Source: CAYQUC01 sp048061315
GTDB taxonomy: Bacteria; Pseudomonadota; Gammaproteobacteria; UBA6429; Thiohalophilaceae
NCBI GenBank assembly: GCA_048061315.1
Contig: JBGMRJ010000049.1
Span: 1 to 20,552, forward strand
DNA: 20,552 bases
Direction: 5' to 3'
Made by a program: the position numbers and the translations under genes
The notes under the pieces: generated by a model
Databases searched by the model: none
What the model saw: the letters and a program-made list of their open reading frames with translations, nothing else
Told to the model about the DNA's origin: nothing
In this document: positions 7,009-14,133 of the stretch, one piece after another
Layout of the letters: each line of letters starts with the position of its first letter
Numbering within the stretch: position 1 is the stretch's first letter

Positions 7009-7046
7009 ACTTGACATTTGTCAAGTGTAGTACTAAGTACTATACT
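7009..7046 (+). promoter_or_regulatory. Toxin-antitoxin promoter with two palindromes
   Basis: Two perfect inverted repeats overlap a promoter. ACTTGACA-TT-TGTCAAGT (7009-7026) covers a -35 TTGTCA (7018-7023), and TAGTACT-A-AGTACTA (7028-7042) runs into the -10 TATACT (7041-7046), with a 17-base spacer. AGGAG at 7055-7059 precedes the toxin ATG. Palindromes at these positions are what an autoregulating antitoxin with a helix-turn-helix would bind; the two differ in sequence, so a second regulator is possible. Confidence 0.7.
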
Positions 7047-7062
7047 ATGGATGTAGGAGTTA

Positions 7063-7437
7063 ATGAGAGTTTTTAAAACGAAATATTTTAATAACTGGGC
7101 CAAAGATCAGAGCTTAAGTGATAAAAATTTATTTGATGCTGCTAAAGAAGTTGCTGAAGGAAAGTATGAAGCATCTTTAGGCAAAAAAATTTTTAAGAAA
7201 CGAATAGCTTTAGCTGGAAAAGGTAAGAGTGGCAGTACACGGAATATCATAGCTTTTCAGAAAGATAATAATTCTTTTTTTATGTACGGTTTTGCTAAAA
7301 ATGAACGAACTAACATTACTGCAAAAGAATTAACAGCCCTCCAAATGGCAGCAAAAATATATCTTGAAAAAACTGATAAGCAATTAGATAAAGCAGTAAA
7401 AGAAAGTATACTTTTTGAGGTAAAAGATGATGAGTAA
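7063..7437 (+). CDS. RelE/HigB-type toxin of a type II toxin-antitoxin pair
   Basis: This 124-residue basic protein belongs to the RelE/ParE superfamily, HigB-2-like group. Typical landmarks are FNNWAKDQSLSDKNLFDAAKEV near the N-terminus, then GKKIFKKRIALAGKGKSGSTRNIIAF with the conserved basic strand and Gly-rich turn, then NNSFFMYGFAKNERTNITAKEL with the Phe-x-Lys-x-x-Arg core. Toxins of this family cut mRNA at the ribosome. The gene precedes its antitoxin and overlaps it by 11 bases. This toxin-first order is characteristic of higBA-like loci and differs from relBE. The promoter and palindromes lie directly upstream. Confidence 0.85.
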   Translation: MRVFKTKYFNNWAKDQSLSDKNLFDAAKEVAEGKYEASLGKKIFKKRIALAGKGKSGSTRNIIAFQKDNNSFFMYGFAKNERTNITAKELTALQMAAKIYLEKTDKQLDKAVKESILFEVKDDE

Positions 7438-7804
7438 TGACAAAAGTATTTTAGATGCCGTTCATGAATCTATAAGTGACTTACATGAAATAGGCTTGGT
7501 TGATGACGTTACTATGCGTGAATTTGATGCTCATTGTTTACCTGAGGTTAAAAAATTTACAGCTAGACAAATTAAAGCCATTAGGGAATCTAATAAAGTT
7601 AGTCAGGCTGTATTTGCAGCCTATTTAAATACAAGTCCTGAAACAGTTAAAAAGTGGGAAGCTCGAGGGGTAGCAGTTAAACAACCTCGGGGTACATCAT
7701 TAAAATTATTAAATCTTGTAGATCAATATGGTTTATCAATTTTGGATGGTACATGTAAAATGGTTAAATCTGTATCCGAAAAAAATATGGCTGCTGCAAA
7801 GTAA
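7427..7804 (+). CDS. XRE/HTH antitoxin partner of the HigB-like toxin
   Basis: This protein of about 125 residues has an acidic N-terminal half (SILDAVHESISDLHEIGLVDD, MREFDAHCLPEVKKFT) and a helix-turn-helix: AIRESNKVSQAVFAAYLNTS followed by PETVKKWEARGVAVKQPRG. The SQAVFAAYLNTSPETVKKWE segment matches HigA-type antitoxins that bind their own promoter. Two in-frame ATG codons (7427 and 7430) overlap the toxin end, so translation is probably coupled. It is expected to neutralise the toxin and repress the upstream promoter. The stop is at 7802-7804. Confidence 0.85.
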   Translation: MMSNDKSILDAVHESISDLHEIGLVDDVTMREFDAHCLPEVKKFTARQIKAIRESNKVSQAVFAAYLNTSPETVKKWEARGVAVKQPRGTSLKLLNLVDQYGLSILDGTCKMVKSVSEKNMAAAK

Positions 7805-7965
7805 GAAAATACGGGGTCCGATCCTGCAAGGCCACATTTTAAATTGTGACTAAAGAACTCCCTCCGATGACATAAGTGTTTGCTTTTTCCCGAAAGCGAC
7901 TACGGCAATATTAAACAGTGTAATGCATTAATAAAAATAAAAAATATACCGGAATAACAAAATCA

Positions 7966-8081
7966 ATGCAAAATGACCTGATTCACATAATGACAGATTT
8001 CTTTGAAGGTCATGCACAGGAAACTGAGAATGGTATGAATACTGGCTGGCGCGTGATTTGCAGCATTTGTTGGGTTCCGGT
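7966..8081 (+). pseudogene. DinD-like N-terminal remnant with a frameshift
   Basis: From ATG 7966 one frame reads QNDLIHIMTDFFEGHAQE then TENGM. Moving to the neighbouring frame at 8037 gives EYWLARDLQHLLG. Joined, this matches the start of DNA-damage-inducible protein D family members (FE-x-I...NG-x-E-x-W-x-ARDL-x-x-LL). The join implies loss of about one base near 8037. Nothing of the remaining DinD body follows. I rely on memory of the family, so treat the name as tentative. Confidence 0.4.
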
Positions 8082-8198
8082 AGTCAGCGGCAGATTGGTG
8101 AAATTAAAATGGCTATAGAGGAAGCGGATGCTGGTAAATTTGCAAGTACGCAAGAGATTGAATATGTATTAAACAAGTGGAAGATTAATGGCAATTAA
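8082..8198 (+). pseudogene. Antitoxin-like C-terminal fragment
   Basis: In the same frame as the second half of the DinD-like remnant, the sequence reads QIGEIKMAIEEADAGKFAS then TQEIEYVLNKW before the stop at 8196-8198. This resembles the C-terminal tail of ribbon-helix-helix (CopG/ParD-like) antitoxins (EADAG-x-FA-x-x-x-E-V-x-x-V-x-x-KW). There is no N-terminal DNA-binding strand and no neighbouring ParE-like toxin. It looks like a fragment fused to the decayed dinD-like piece by deletion. Confidence 0.4.
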
Positions 8199-8303
8199 AT
8201 AGCTTGAGGCAGCATTAAAAATGTCTTGAATAAGAATTCGATTATATCGCAAAAAAATCCATAGGTTATTCAAATTTGGTTCTGTGAATTTAAAAAACGT
8301 ATC

Positions 8304-10115
8304 TTATTGAAAGATAATTCTACTTTTAGATATTTCACACGCAGTGTAAAGCGCCCATACCCTTTGCAATTTAGTAGGCTCATCAAAACCAATAGTATGC
8401 ACCGCATACCGCAGTTGTGGTATTAACCACTGCAATTCTTTATAGGCATGATCCTGTCTGATGTATCCTTTAGCTAATTCTCGAATGTGTTTTAAAATTT
8501 CATAAGCTTTAGTAAATGCTGTCCCCTTAAATTGTGCGGGTAATGAGACTGGCAAGTCCAAAGGATTTTTTTGACTCAAAATAAAATCAGTAAAATCATA
8601 GGCCAATTTTAAATCTTGTTCAGAATTTATTGGTGTGTAGATATACAAAAGATCATTTTCTAGCTTTACAAAATCTTTTAATACATGACCTCGATGAGTA
8701 TGAAAAAAATCAATAAGCCAAATATTTTCTTTTTCATCAATAATAATATTAGCGCCATTTAAATCGCCATGAATAAATGAAAATGGAAAGTCAGCAATAA
8801 TGGGTTTTATATTATCCAGATCATGTTTATAGAAACTGTATAAATTTGATGTAGATTTTCCTGTTGGTAGTTTTAAATCATCTTGGTCGGGACATTCTCC
8901 AATTAATGAAATGATTTTATTTTTTACGGATTCTGCCCACGATGAGTCGAAACAGTAATATTCTAACAAGTTGTGATTATCGTCATTGGATGCACGATAA
9001 AGTCGGGCTAATTGTTCTTTGAAAACATCATTGAGATAGTCTTTTATTTTATTTATTGAATTAGAGGAATCATTATTTTGATAAAACTCTTGAAATGATG
9101 TGGCCTTACCAGAACCTACTGAAGCATAGCGGTATTTAATGGCTCCTTTGGTTTGCAGATCGGCGTGTTCTGCTATGGCGGGGGCATTATTGCCGAGTAC
9201 GGCTTCAATTTGTTCAAAGGCTGTTCGCTCTTTTGCCATCTCGCTGCGTGGGCCAATTTTAATAACATGTGCGGCTTGTTGATGTCCTAGATGATCAATC
9301 GATATAACACCTGCGACTAAATTACCTGAAAATCCGCCATCAAGAATTTTTAAGTTTATTTCCTGACAATCACGAAATAGATAACGAATAAGCTCAAGGT
9401 CTTCTTTATTTTTTGAAAAGTCAGTGTCTGAATTAATAATGAGTGATTCATTATAGGGTAGTTTTATTGGTTGGTTGTCACTCTCACCTAAAAATTGTTT
9501 AAACTCTCCAATGGAGTTTAATACTGTGACTCCAGTAATTCGTTTTAATTGTTCCAGTGCCTGAAAGTGCTGGCTTCGTGATGAGCTTGCGGTTAATGCG
9601 CTACAAACGGCAATATCAAAATGTTGGTATCGGGTTGATAGCTCGTAAGCCAGAAAGAAAATTTTAGCTTCTGTCCAAACACCTATTAGGCCTACACGTA
9701 ATGGAATATCGTTATATTGGTTTAGAATTTGCGTTAATGGTGTTTCTTCAAAATCATTGAGTGTTGTACTGTTTATAATGGTGGATGATTCAGTGTTATT
9801 TATTTTGAATATGAAATCTGCGCCGCTGGTGTTTTTAATGCAATGAAAACCAAATTGATTTAAATGTTTAATTTGATCACTGGATTCCGGGTCGTGCCAA
9901 TCGCGTATGTGTATTTTATCCAGGTTTGTATTAGCTTGAGACCACGCCATAAAATTTGTGATTGGACTATCGTCGGTGGTTTGACCAAACAGGCGCTTGG
10001 ATTCTTCATGACCAATATGCAATAGATTCGGCAGTGGCTCATTCTTTGCTAATGGTTTTACAAAATCATTTTGCAGGCATTGAGTTATTAATAATGTTTT
10101 ATTTAATTTAGTCAT
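8304..10115 (-). CDS. Isochorismatase-fold (degenerate) and APH-like kinase fusion protein
   Basis: This 603-residue two-domain protein starts 34 bases after the phosphatase gene on the same strand. Residues 5-210 resemble the isochorismatase/nicotinamidase fold: TLLITQCLQNDF at the first strand, HCIKNTSGADF near 91-101 and GLIGVWTEAK at 142-151. The family's first-strand Asp appears as Cys13 and the nucleophilic Cys (TDxC) as Lys151, so hydrolase activity is doubtful. Residues 255-600 look like an aminoglycoside/choline-kinase fold: Gly-rich GGFSG (260-264), Lys286, then IHGDLNGANIIID (448-460) with catalytic Asp451 and Asn455, and LIDF with metal-binding Asp469. The kinase core looks active. 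Substrate is unknown. It has a CDKN3-like phosphatase partner and probable NrtR control, so a link to nicotinamide or NAD status is inferred, not shown. Confidence 0.7.
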   Translation of the reverse strand: MTKLNKTLLITQCLQNDFVKPLAKNEPLPNLLHIGHEESKRLFGQTTDDSPITNFMAWSQANTNLDKIHIRDWHDPESSDQIKHLNQFGFHCIKNTSGADFIFKINNTESSTIINSTTLNDFEETPLTQILNQYNDIPLRVGLIGVWTEAKIFFLAYELSTRYQHFDIAVCSALTASSSRSQHFQALEQLKRITGVTVLNSIGEFKQFLGESDNQPIKLPYNESLIINSDTDFSKNKEDLELIRYLFRDCQEINLKILDGGFSGNLVAGVISIDHLGHQQAAHVIKIGPRSEMAKERTAFEQIEAVLGNNAPAIAEHADLQTKGAIKYRYASVGSGKATSFQEFYQNNDSSNSINKIKDYLNDVFKEQLARLYRASNDDNHNLLEYYCFDSSWAESVKNKIISLIGECPDQDDLKLPTGKSTSNLYSFYKHDLDNIKPIIADFPFSFIHGDLNGANIIIDEKENIWLIDFFHTHRGHVLKDFVKLENDLLYIYTPINSEQDLKLAYDFTDFILSQKNPLDLPVSLPAQFKGTAFTKAYEILKHIRELAKGYIRQDHAYKELQWLIPQLRYAVHTIGFDEPTKLQRVWALYTACEISKSRIIFQ

Positions 10116-10149
10116 TAATTTTTCGTTAGTTTTGCCGTTAATTATTCCA

Positions 10150-10992
10150 TTAATTTATCCAGGCCTGAGTTAAAATATAATATTCTTGGGCAAAGGTTTC
10201 TATTGTGTGAGCGCGAGTTGATCGTACCAGTGATATCGCGTCTACTGGTGTGAAGCCAGTTTCGACCAAGATTCTGGCAGCGAGTAAGCCGGTGCGTCCT
10301 AAGCCTCCACGACAGTGTATAACAATTAATTCGTTATTGTTTAATTGTTGATGAATTTTGGGCGCAAGTATTGTCCACTGTTTTTCAAATGTGGCTGATG
10401 GCGTTTCGCAATCTTTAATTAAAAGTTGATACCACTGAAGGTTATAATTTTGTATTGTTTTTTTGAAATCGGGTACACCTAGAATATCAAATTCATGATC
10501 TTCTATAACGCTGAGCAGACTTGATGTGTTTGCTTTTTCAATGACGTTTAAATCAAGATTGATATCACGTTGCCACTGGCCACCATAAAGCCCCATTATT
10601 TTTTTGCCCGGACAAAATGTCATGCCGATTTTGCCTGAATTATTCGGTAATTCAATAACATCAATTCGTAGTGGATGAGTTTCACTGGTACGAACTGGAG
10701 TTGGCTTTGAGTCCATAATAAGTTTTGCGCGGCAATGTTCGAGTGGAATCCATGTCTGTCGTTTTGAATCTTGAAAGCCCCAAAATTGCCAGCCAGTACT
10801 GGTGGATTGTTGGTAAATTTCAGGCGTTAACACTTGCGACATGGCTTGATCCAGATTTTCAAAATGATGAGAATCAAATACCAATTGACCATTACTATTG
10901 ATAGTGGCCTCTATAGTTGAATTTGGCATAAGTGGTCTTATGATGGTATCGGTTTTGATTAGACCATGGTCGATTATTGCTTTTAAATTCAT
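10150..10992 (-). CDS. CDKN3-like dual-specificity / tyrosine phosphatase
   Basis: This 280-residue protein has an N-terminal unknown part (about 1-100) and a Cys-based phosphatase domain. HCRGGLGR at 226-233 is the P-loop HCx5R, with nucleophile Cys227 and Arg233. It is followed by TGLLAARILVETG. The segment GKIGMTFCPGKK (120-131) is characteristic of the cyclin-dependent kinase inhibitor 3 (KAP) type. Asp194 in LIKDCETPS is the likely general acid. It leads the minus-strand pair and starts 99 bases from nrtR on the other strand, with the NrtR-like operator between. The weak AAGTGA ahead of the ATG is its only ribosome-site candidate. It may reverse phosphorylation by the downstream kinase-domain protein; this is inference from adjacency. 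Confidence 0.8.
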   Translation of the reverse strand: MNLKAIIDHGLIKTDTIIRPLMPNSTIEATINSNGQLVFDSHHFENLDQAMSQVLTPEIYQQSTSTGWQFWGFQDSKRQTWIPLEHCRAKLIMDSKPTPVRTSETHPLRIDVIELPNNSGKIGMTFCPGKKIMGLYGGQWQRDINLDLNVIEKANTSSLLSVIEDHEFDILGVPDFKKTIQNYNLQWYQLLIKDCETPSATFEKQWTILAPKIHQQLNNNELIVIHCRGGLGRTGLLAARILVETGFTPVDAISLVRSTRAHTIETFAQEYYILTQAWIN

Positions 10993-11024
10993 TACGTCAC
11001 TTATTTCATTAATAACTCAACATC

Positions 11025-11066
11025 TTGACTAAGAGGTAGTATGCCACTAAGATAGTGGCGTTGAAA
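11025..11066. promoter_or_regulatory. Divergent nrtR / phosphatase promoters with NrtR operator
   Basis: A perfect inverted repeat GCCACTA-AGA-TAGTGGC (11043-11059) sits on both promoters. Rightward, TTGACT (11025-11030) and TAAGAT (11048-11053) have a 17-base spacer, and the -10 lies inside the operator. Leftward, read on the minus strand, TTTCAA (11061-11066) and CATACT (11038-11043) have a 17-base spacer filled by the operator. A repressor bound here would block both genes, so autoregulation of nrtR and control of the phosphatase/kinase pair are likely. Confidence 0.7.
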
Positions 11067-11091
11067 CTATTTGTCAAGCATGAGGATTCAA

Positions 11092-11829
11092 ATGTCGGAA
11101 TTTACAACTGAAAAAGCATTTTTAAAAGCCTATAACATTCACGAGTTTGATGTTCCATTAGCTACGGTGGATATGGCTATTTTTACAGTTAAAGACGATA
11201 ACTTACAGGTTCTATTAGTTAAACGTGCCGATTATCCTGCAAAGGGTAAGTGGGCTTTACCGGGGGGATTCATCGATTTAAAAAAAGATAAGGATCTGAG
11301 TGATACTGCTCATCGAAAATTAAAAGAAAAAACGGGGATTGATACTCCGTATCTTGAACAAGTAGGCACAACAGGAAATTTAAAAAGAGACCCCAGAGGG
11401 TGGTCTTTAACTGTTTCCTATCTGGCATTGATTTCAAGTGATGATATTAAGCTTATTAGCGATGATAGTTCTGAAATGGTAGTTTGGGTACCGATGAGCC
11501 AAGTAAAGGACAACTATAAATTAGCATTTGACCATCAAATAATTCTTGAAAATTGTTATGAACGTTTAAAATCTAAAGTTCAGTATACTTCTTTACCGGT
11601 CAATTTATTACCAGTTGAATTTACGTTAACTGAATTACAAAAAACATTTGAGATTGTTTTGGGTAAATCAATTGAGAAAAAAGCATTCAGGCGTAGGATA
11701 CTTGATGTCAATATTTTAAAAGAAACTGGGAAAATGAAAAAAGGCAGTAATCGCCCTGCGAAGTTGTATCGAGTGCTTAAAAGTGGTGAAAGTTATTTTT
11801 TTGCTCGAAGTATTGAAGGCTCAAGATAA
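11092..11829 (+). CDS. nrtR: NrtR-type Nudix-related transcriptional regulator of NAD metabolism
   Basis: This 245-residue protein has an N-terminal Nudix-like ligand domain (about 20-155) and a C-terminal winged helix. The domain begins PLATVDMAIFTV and contains LPGGFIDLKK, but the hydrolase core REUXEE is RKLKEK, so catalysis is probably lost and the fold serves as a sensor. ADP-ribose or related NAD derivatives are the known ligands of the family. The C-terminal part has LQKTFEIVLGKSIEKKAFRR and GSNRPAKLYRV, the family signature for DNA binding. I chose ATG 11092 because TGAGGA precedes it by five bases; longer versions from TTG 11071 or ATG 11080 lack a good site. It likely represses nadM-nadV and its own divergent promoter. 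Confidence 0.93.
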   Translation: MSEFTTEKAFLKAYNIHEFDVPLATVDMAIFTVKDDNLQVLLVKRADYPAKGKWALPGGFIDLKKDKDLSDTAHRKLKEKTGIDTPYLEQVGTTGNLKRDPRGWSLTVSYLALISSDDIKLISDDSSEMVVWVPMSQVKDNYKLAFDHQIILENCYERLKSKVQYTSLPVNLLPVEFTLTELQKTFEIVLGKSIEKKAFRRRILDVNILKETGKMKKGSNRPAKLYRVLKSGESYFFARSIEGSR

Positions 11830-11882
11830 AGAGATTAGTAATATAGTTTAGGTTGATACGTAGAATCATGAGTTAGATTGTT

Positions 11883-11959
<77 letters not shown>

Positions 11960-12063
11960 AAAACAAGGGTGTATTCTACACTAAAATTTAAAAATACTGT
12001 AATTGAAATACGAGATCTAGGTGGGTTTTATTGGATTTATTACGGCTGTATTGAGCGTGTAAA

Positions 12064-12095
12064 ATAACAAGCAGCCACTGAATAATCAGTGGCTG
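12064..12095 (-). terminator. Intrinsic terminator of rpoD
   Basis: CAGCCACTGA (12072-12081) and TCAGTGGCTG (12086-12095) form a perfect ten-pair stem with a four-base loop. On the minus strand it is followed by CTTGTTATTTT, a T-rich tail. It begins 12 bases after the rpoD stop and separates rpoD from the tRNA. Confidence 0.85.
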
Positions 12096-12107
12096 AAGTC
12101 TTATATT

Positions 12108-13925
12108 TTATTCAGCGTCTAAGAAACTACGTAACCGGTCAGAACGACTGGGGTGCCGTAATTTACGCAGTGCTTTTGCTTCAATTTGACGAATCCGTTC
12201 ACGGGTCACGTCAAACTGTTTACCCACTTCTTCAAGAGTATGATCAGTGTTCATATCAATACCAAAGCGCATGCGTAATACCTTGGCTTCACGGGCGGTT
12301 AAGCCTTCAAGCACATGCTGGGTGGTTTCACCTAAACCAGAATTGGTTGCAGAATCAACAGGTGAAGTCACGTTGCCGTCTTCAATGAAGTCGCCTAGAT
12401 GTGAATCTTCATCATCACCGATTGGTGTTTCCATCGAGATAGGTTCTTTAGCTATTTTCATTACCTTGCGAACTTTTTCTTCGGGCATTTCCATGCGCAC
12501 GGCGAGTTCTTCGGGTGTGGCTTCGCGCCCCATTTCCTGTAGCATTTGGCGTGAGATACGATTTAACTTATTAATCGTTTCAATCATGTGCACTGGAATA
12601 CGAATGGTTCGAGCCTGATCAGCAATTGAGCGGGTAATCGCCTGACGAATCCACCAGGTCGCATAAGTTGAAAACTTGTAACCACGACGGTATTCAAATT
12701 TATCAACTGCTTTCATTAAACCGATATTGCCTTCCTGAATTAAATCGAGAAATTGCAGGCCGCGGTTGGTGTATTTTTTGGCAATTGAAATAACCAAACG
12801 TAAGTTGGCTTCGACCATTTCTTTTTTGGCCCGGCGTGCTTTTGCTTCGCCAATCGACATTTTACGATTGATGTCTTTAATATCGGTTATCGTTAAATGG
12901 TGTGCATTTTCAACATCAACTAATTTTTGTTGCGCGGATAAGATTTCGTTTTTGTGCTCAACTAATACTGCTGAATAATTTTCACCGGCATTGATGTGTT
13001 TTTCCAACCAGTTCATATCAGTTTCATTTTTTGGAAACGAGGTAATAAATTGTTTCCGTGGCATATTGGCCTGATTAACACAGATTGTCATGATGGTGCG
13101 TTCACAGGTACGAATTTGATTTATCATTTCCCGCATACGGGTTACTAATTTTTCAATGAATTTAGGGGCGAATTTTATTTCGATAAACTCATTGATCATG
13201 CTGTCGCATATTTTCACGGTTTTTTCATGCGAGTAGGATTGCTTGTTAATTGCCGTGGTGTATTTTTTAAAAATTGATGCAATCTTTTTAAAGCGTTCTT
13301 TTGCTTCTTCAGGATCAGGTCCGACCGGGCCGGTGTCTTCATCATCATCTGCGGATTTTTGGCCAGGTGATGGAATAACATCGGGTGCGGTTGGATCAAT
13401 GAATGCAACAAGTAAATCATTTAAGCGCATTTCTTCAGCGATCACTTTATTGCTGGCTTCAATTGTCATTTCAACTATGTTTGGGTGTGACAATAATGCC
13501 GACATCATGTGTCGTAGTCCGGCTTCGATGCGTTTGGCGATTTCGATTTCGCCTTCACGGGTTAATAATTCGACTGCGCCCATTTCGCGCATGTACATAC
13601 GCACAGGATCAGTCGTTCGGCCAAATTCACTATCAACATTAACCAATGCGGCGGCGGCTTCTTCGGCTGCCACCTCGTCAACGGAATTGGAATCGATCAT
13701 TAAGGTGTCAGCATCGGGTGCAACTTCATGAACCTGGATGCCCATGTCATTAATCATGCTGACAATATCTTCAATTTGTTCTGGATCAACTATGTCATTT
13801 GGCAGGTGGTCATTGACCTCGGCATAGGTTAAATAACCTTGCTCTTTCCCTTTCGCGATGAGAACTTTTAGTTGAGATTGCTGTTGTTGCTTATTATCCA
13901 TACTTTTTACTTTTGGAAGGCTCAT
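12108..13925 (-). CDS. rpoD: RNA polymerase primary sigma factor RpoD (sigma-70)
   Basis: At 605 residues it is close to the E. coli length (613). Region 1.1 is clear (GKEQGYLTYAEVNDHLP, QIEDIVSMINDMGIQV). Region 1.2 is DPVRMYMREMG. The acidic non-conserved region with DDDEDTGPVGPDPEE follows. Region 2 contains NLRLVISIAKKYTNRGLQFL and KFSTYATWWIRQAITRSIAD for -10 recognition and melting. Region 3 is IPVHMIETINKLNR. Region 4 carries TLEEVGKQFDVTRERIRQIE, the -35 helix-turn-helix. It directs housekeeping transcription. The start is uncertain: ATG 13925 or ATG 13901 (MDNKQQQQ), neither with a strong ribosome site; homologues favour the shorter form. It follows dnaG as in the usual macromolecular synthesis operon. 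Confidence 0.98.
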   Translation of the reverse strand: MSLPKVKSMDNKQQQQSQLKVLIAKGKEQGYLTYAEVNDHLPNDIVDPEQIEDIVSMINDMGIQVHEVAPDADTLMIDSNSVDEVAAEEAAAALVNVDSEFGRTTDPVRMYMREMGAVELLTREGEIEIAKRIEAGLRHMMSALLSHPNIVEMTIEASNKVIAEEMRLNDLLVAFIDPTAPDVIPSPGQKSADDDEDTGPVGPDPEEAKERFKKIASIFKKYTTAINKQSYSHEKTVKICDSMINEFIEIKFAPKFIEKLVTRMREMINQIRTCERTIMTICVNQANMPRKQFITSFPKNETDMNWLEKHINAGENYSAVLVEHKNEILSAQQKLVDVENAHHLTITDIKDINRKMSIGEAKARRAKKEMVEANLRLVISIAKKYTNRGLQFLDLIQEGNIGLMKAVDKFEYRRGYKFSTYATWWIRQAITRSIADQARTIRIPVHMIETINKLNRISRQMLQEMGREATPEELAVRMEMPEEKVRKVMKIAKEPISMETPIGDDEDSHLGDFIEDGNVTSPVDSATNSGLGETTQHVLEGLTAREAKVLRMRFGIDMNTDHTLEEVGKQFDVTRERIRQIEAKALRKLRHPSRSDRLRSFLDAE

Positions 13926-13948
13926 ATATTTACTTTTTAATACTCTGG

Positions 13949-13964
13949 ATTAATTTAAATTAAT
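13949..13964. repeat. 16-bp AT-only palindrome upstream of rpoD
   Basis: ATTAATTTAAATTAAT is a perfect palindrome made only of A and T, about 25 bases before the rpoD start. It lies in the 208-base dnaG-rpoD gap, which may carry a separate rpoD promoter. I saw no convincing -35/-10 pair there. It may simply reflect base composition. Confidence 0.35.
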
Positions 13965-14133
13965 GTTTAAATTTCGACCATTTTGGCTACGTGAAACCTG
14001 TATATTTTACACCATATTGGTCACTATTTCTCTATTTGAGAATAATTTATCACGGGTGGGAGATAACACTATTTTAGACTAGTTTTTGGCAAAAATAACG
14101 TACAGGTACCATCCATGTTAAATTCAGTTGCTT

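Noticed and set aside
8304..10115. Aminoglycoside resistance gene based on the APH-like motifs
   Set aside because: The kinase domain is fused to an isochorismatase-fold domain and paired with a phosphatase near nrtR; nothing points to antibiotic modification.
13243..13731. 162-codon plus-strand ORF opposite rpoD
   Set aside because: It is the antisense shadow of the rpoD coding frame, Ser-rich, with no family resemblance.
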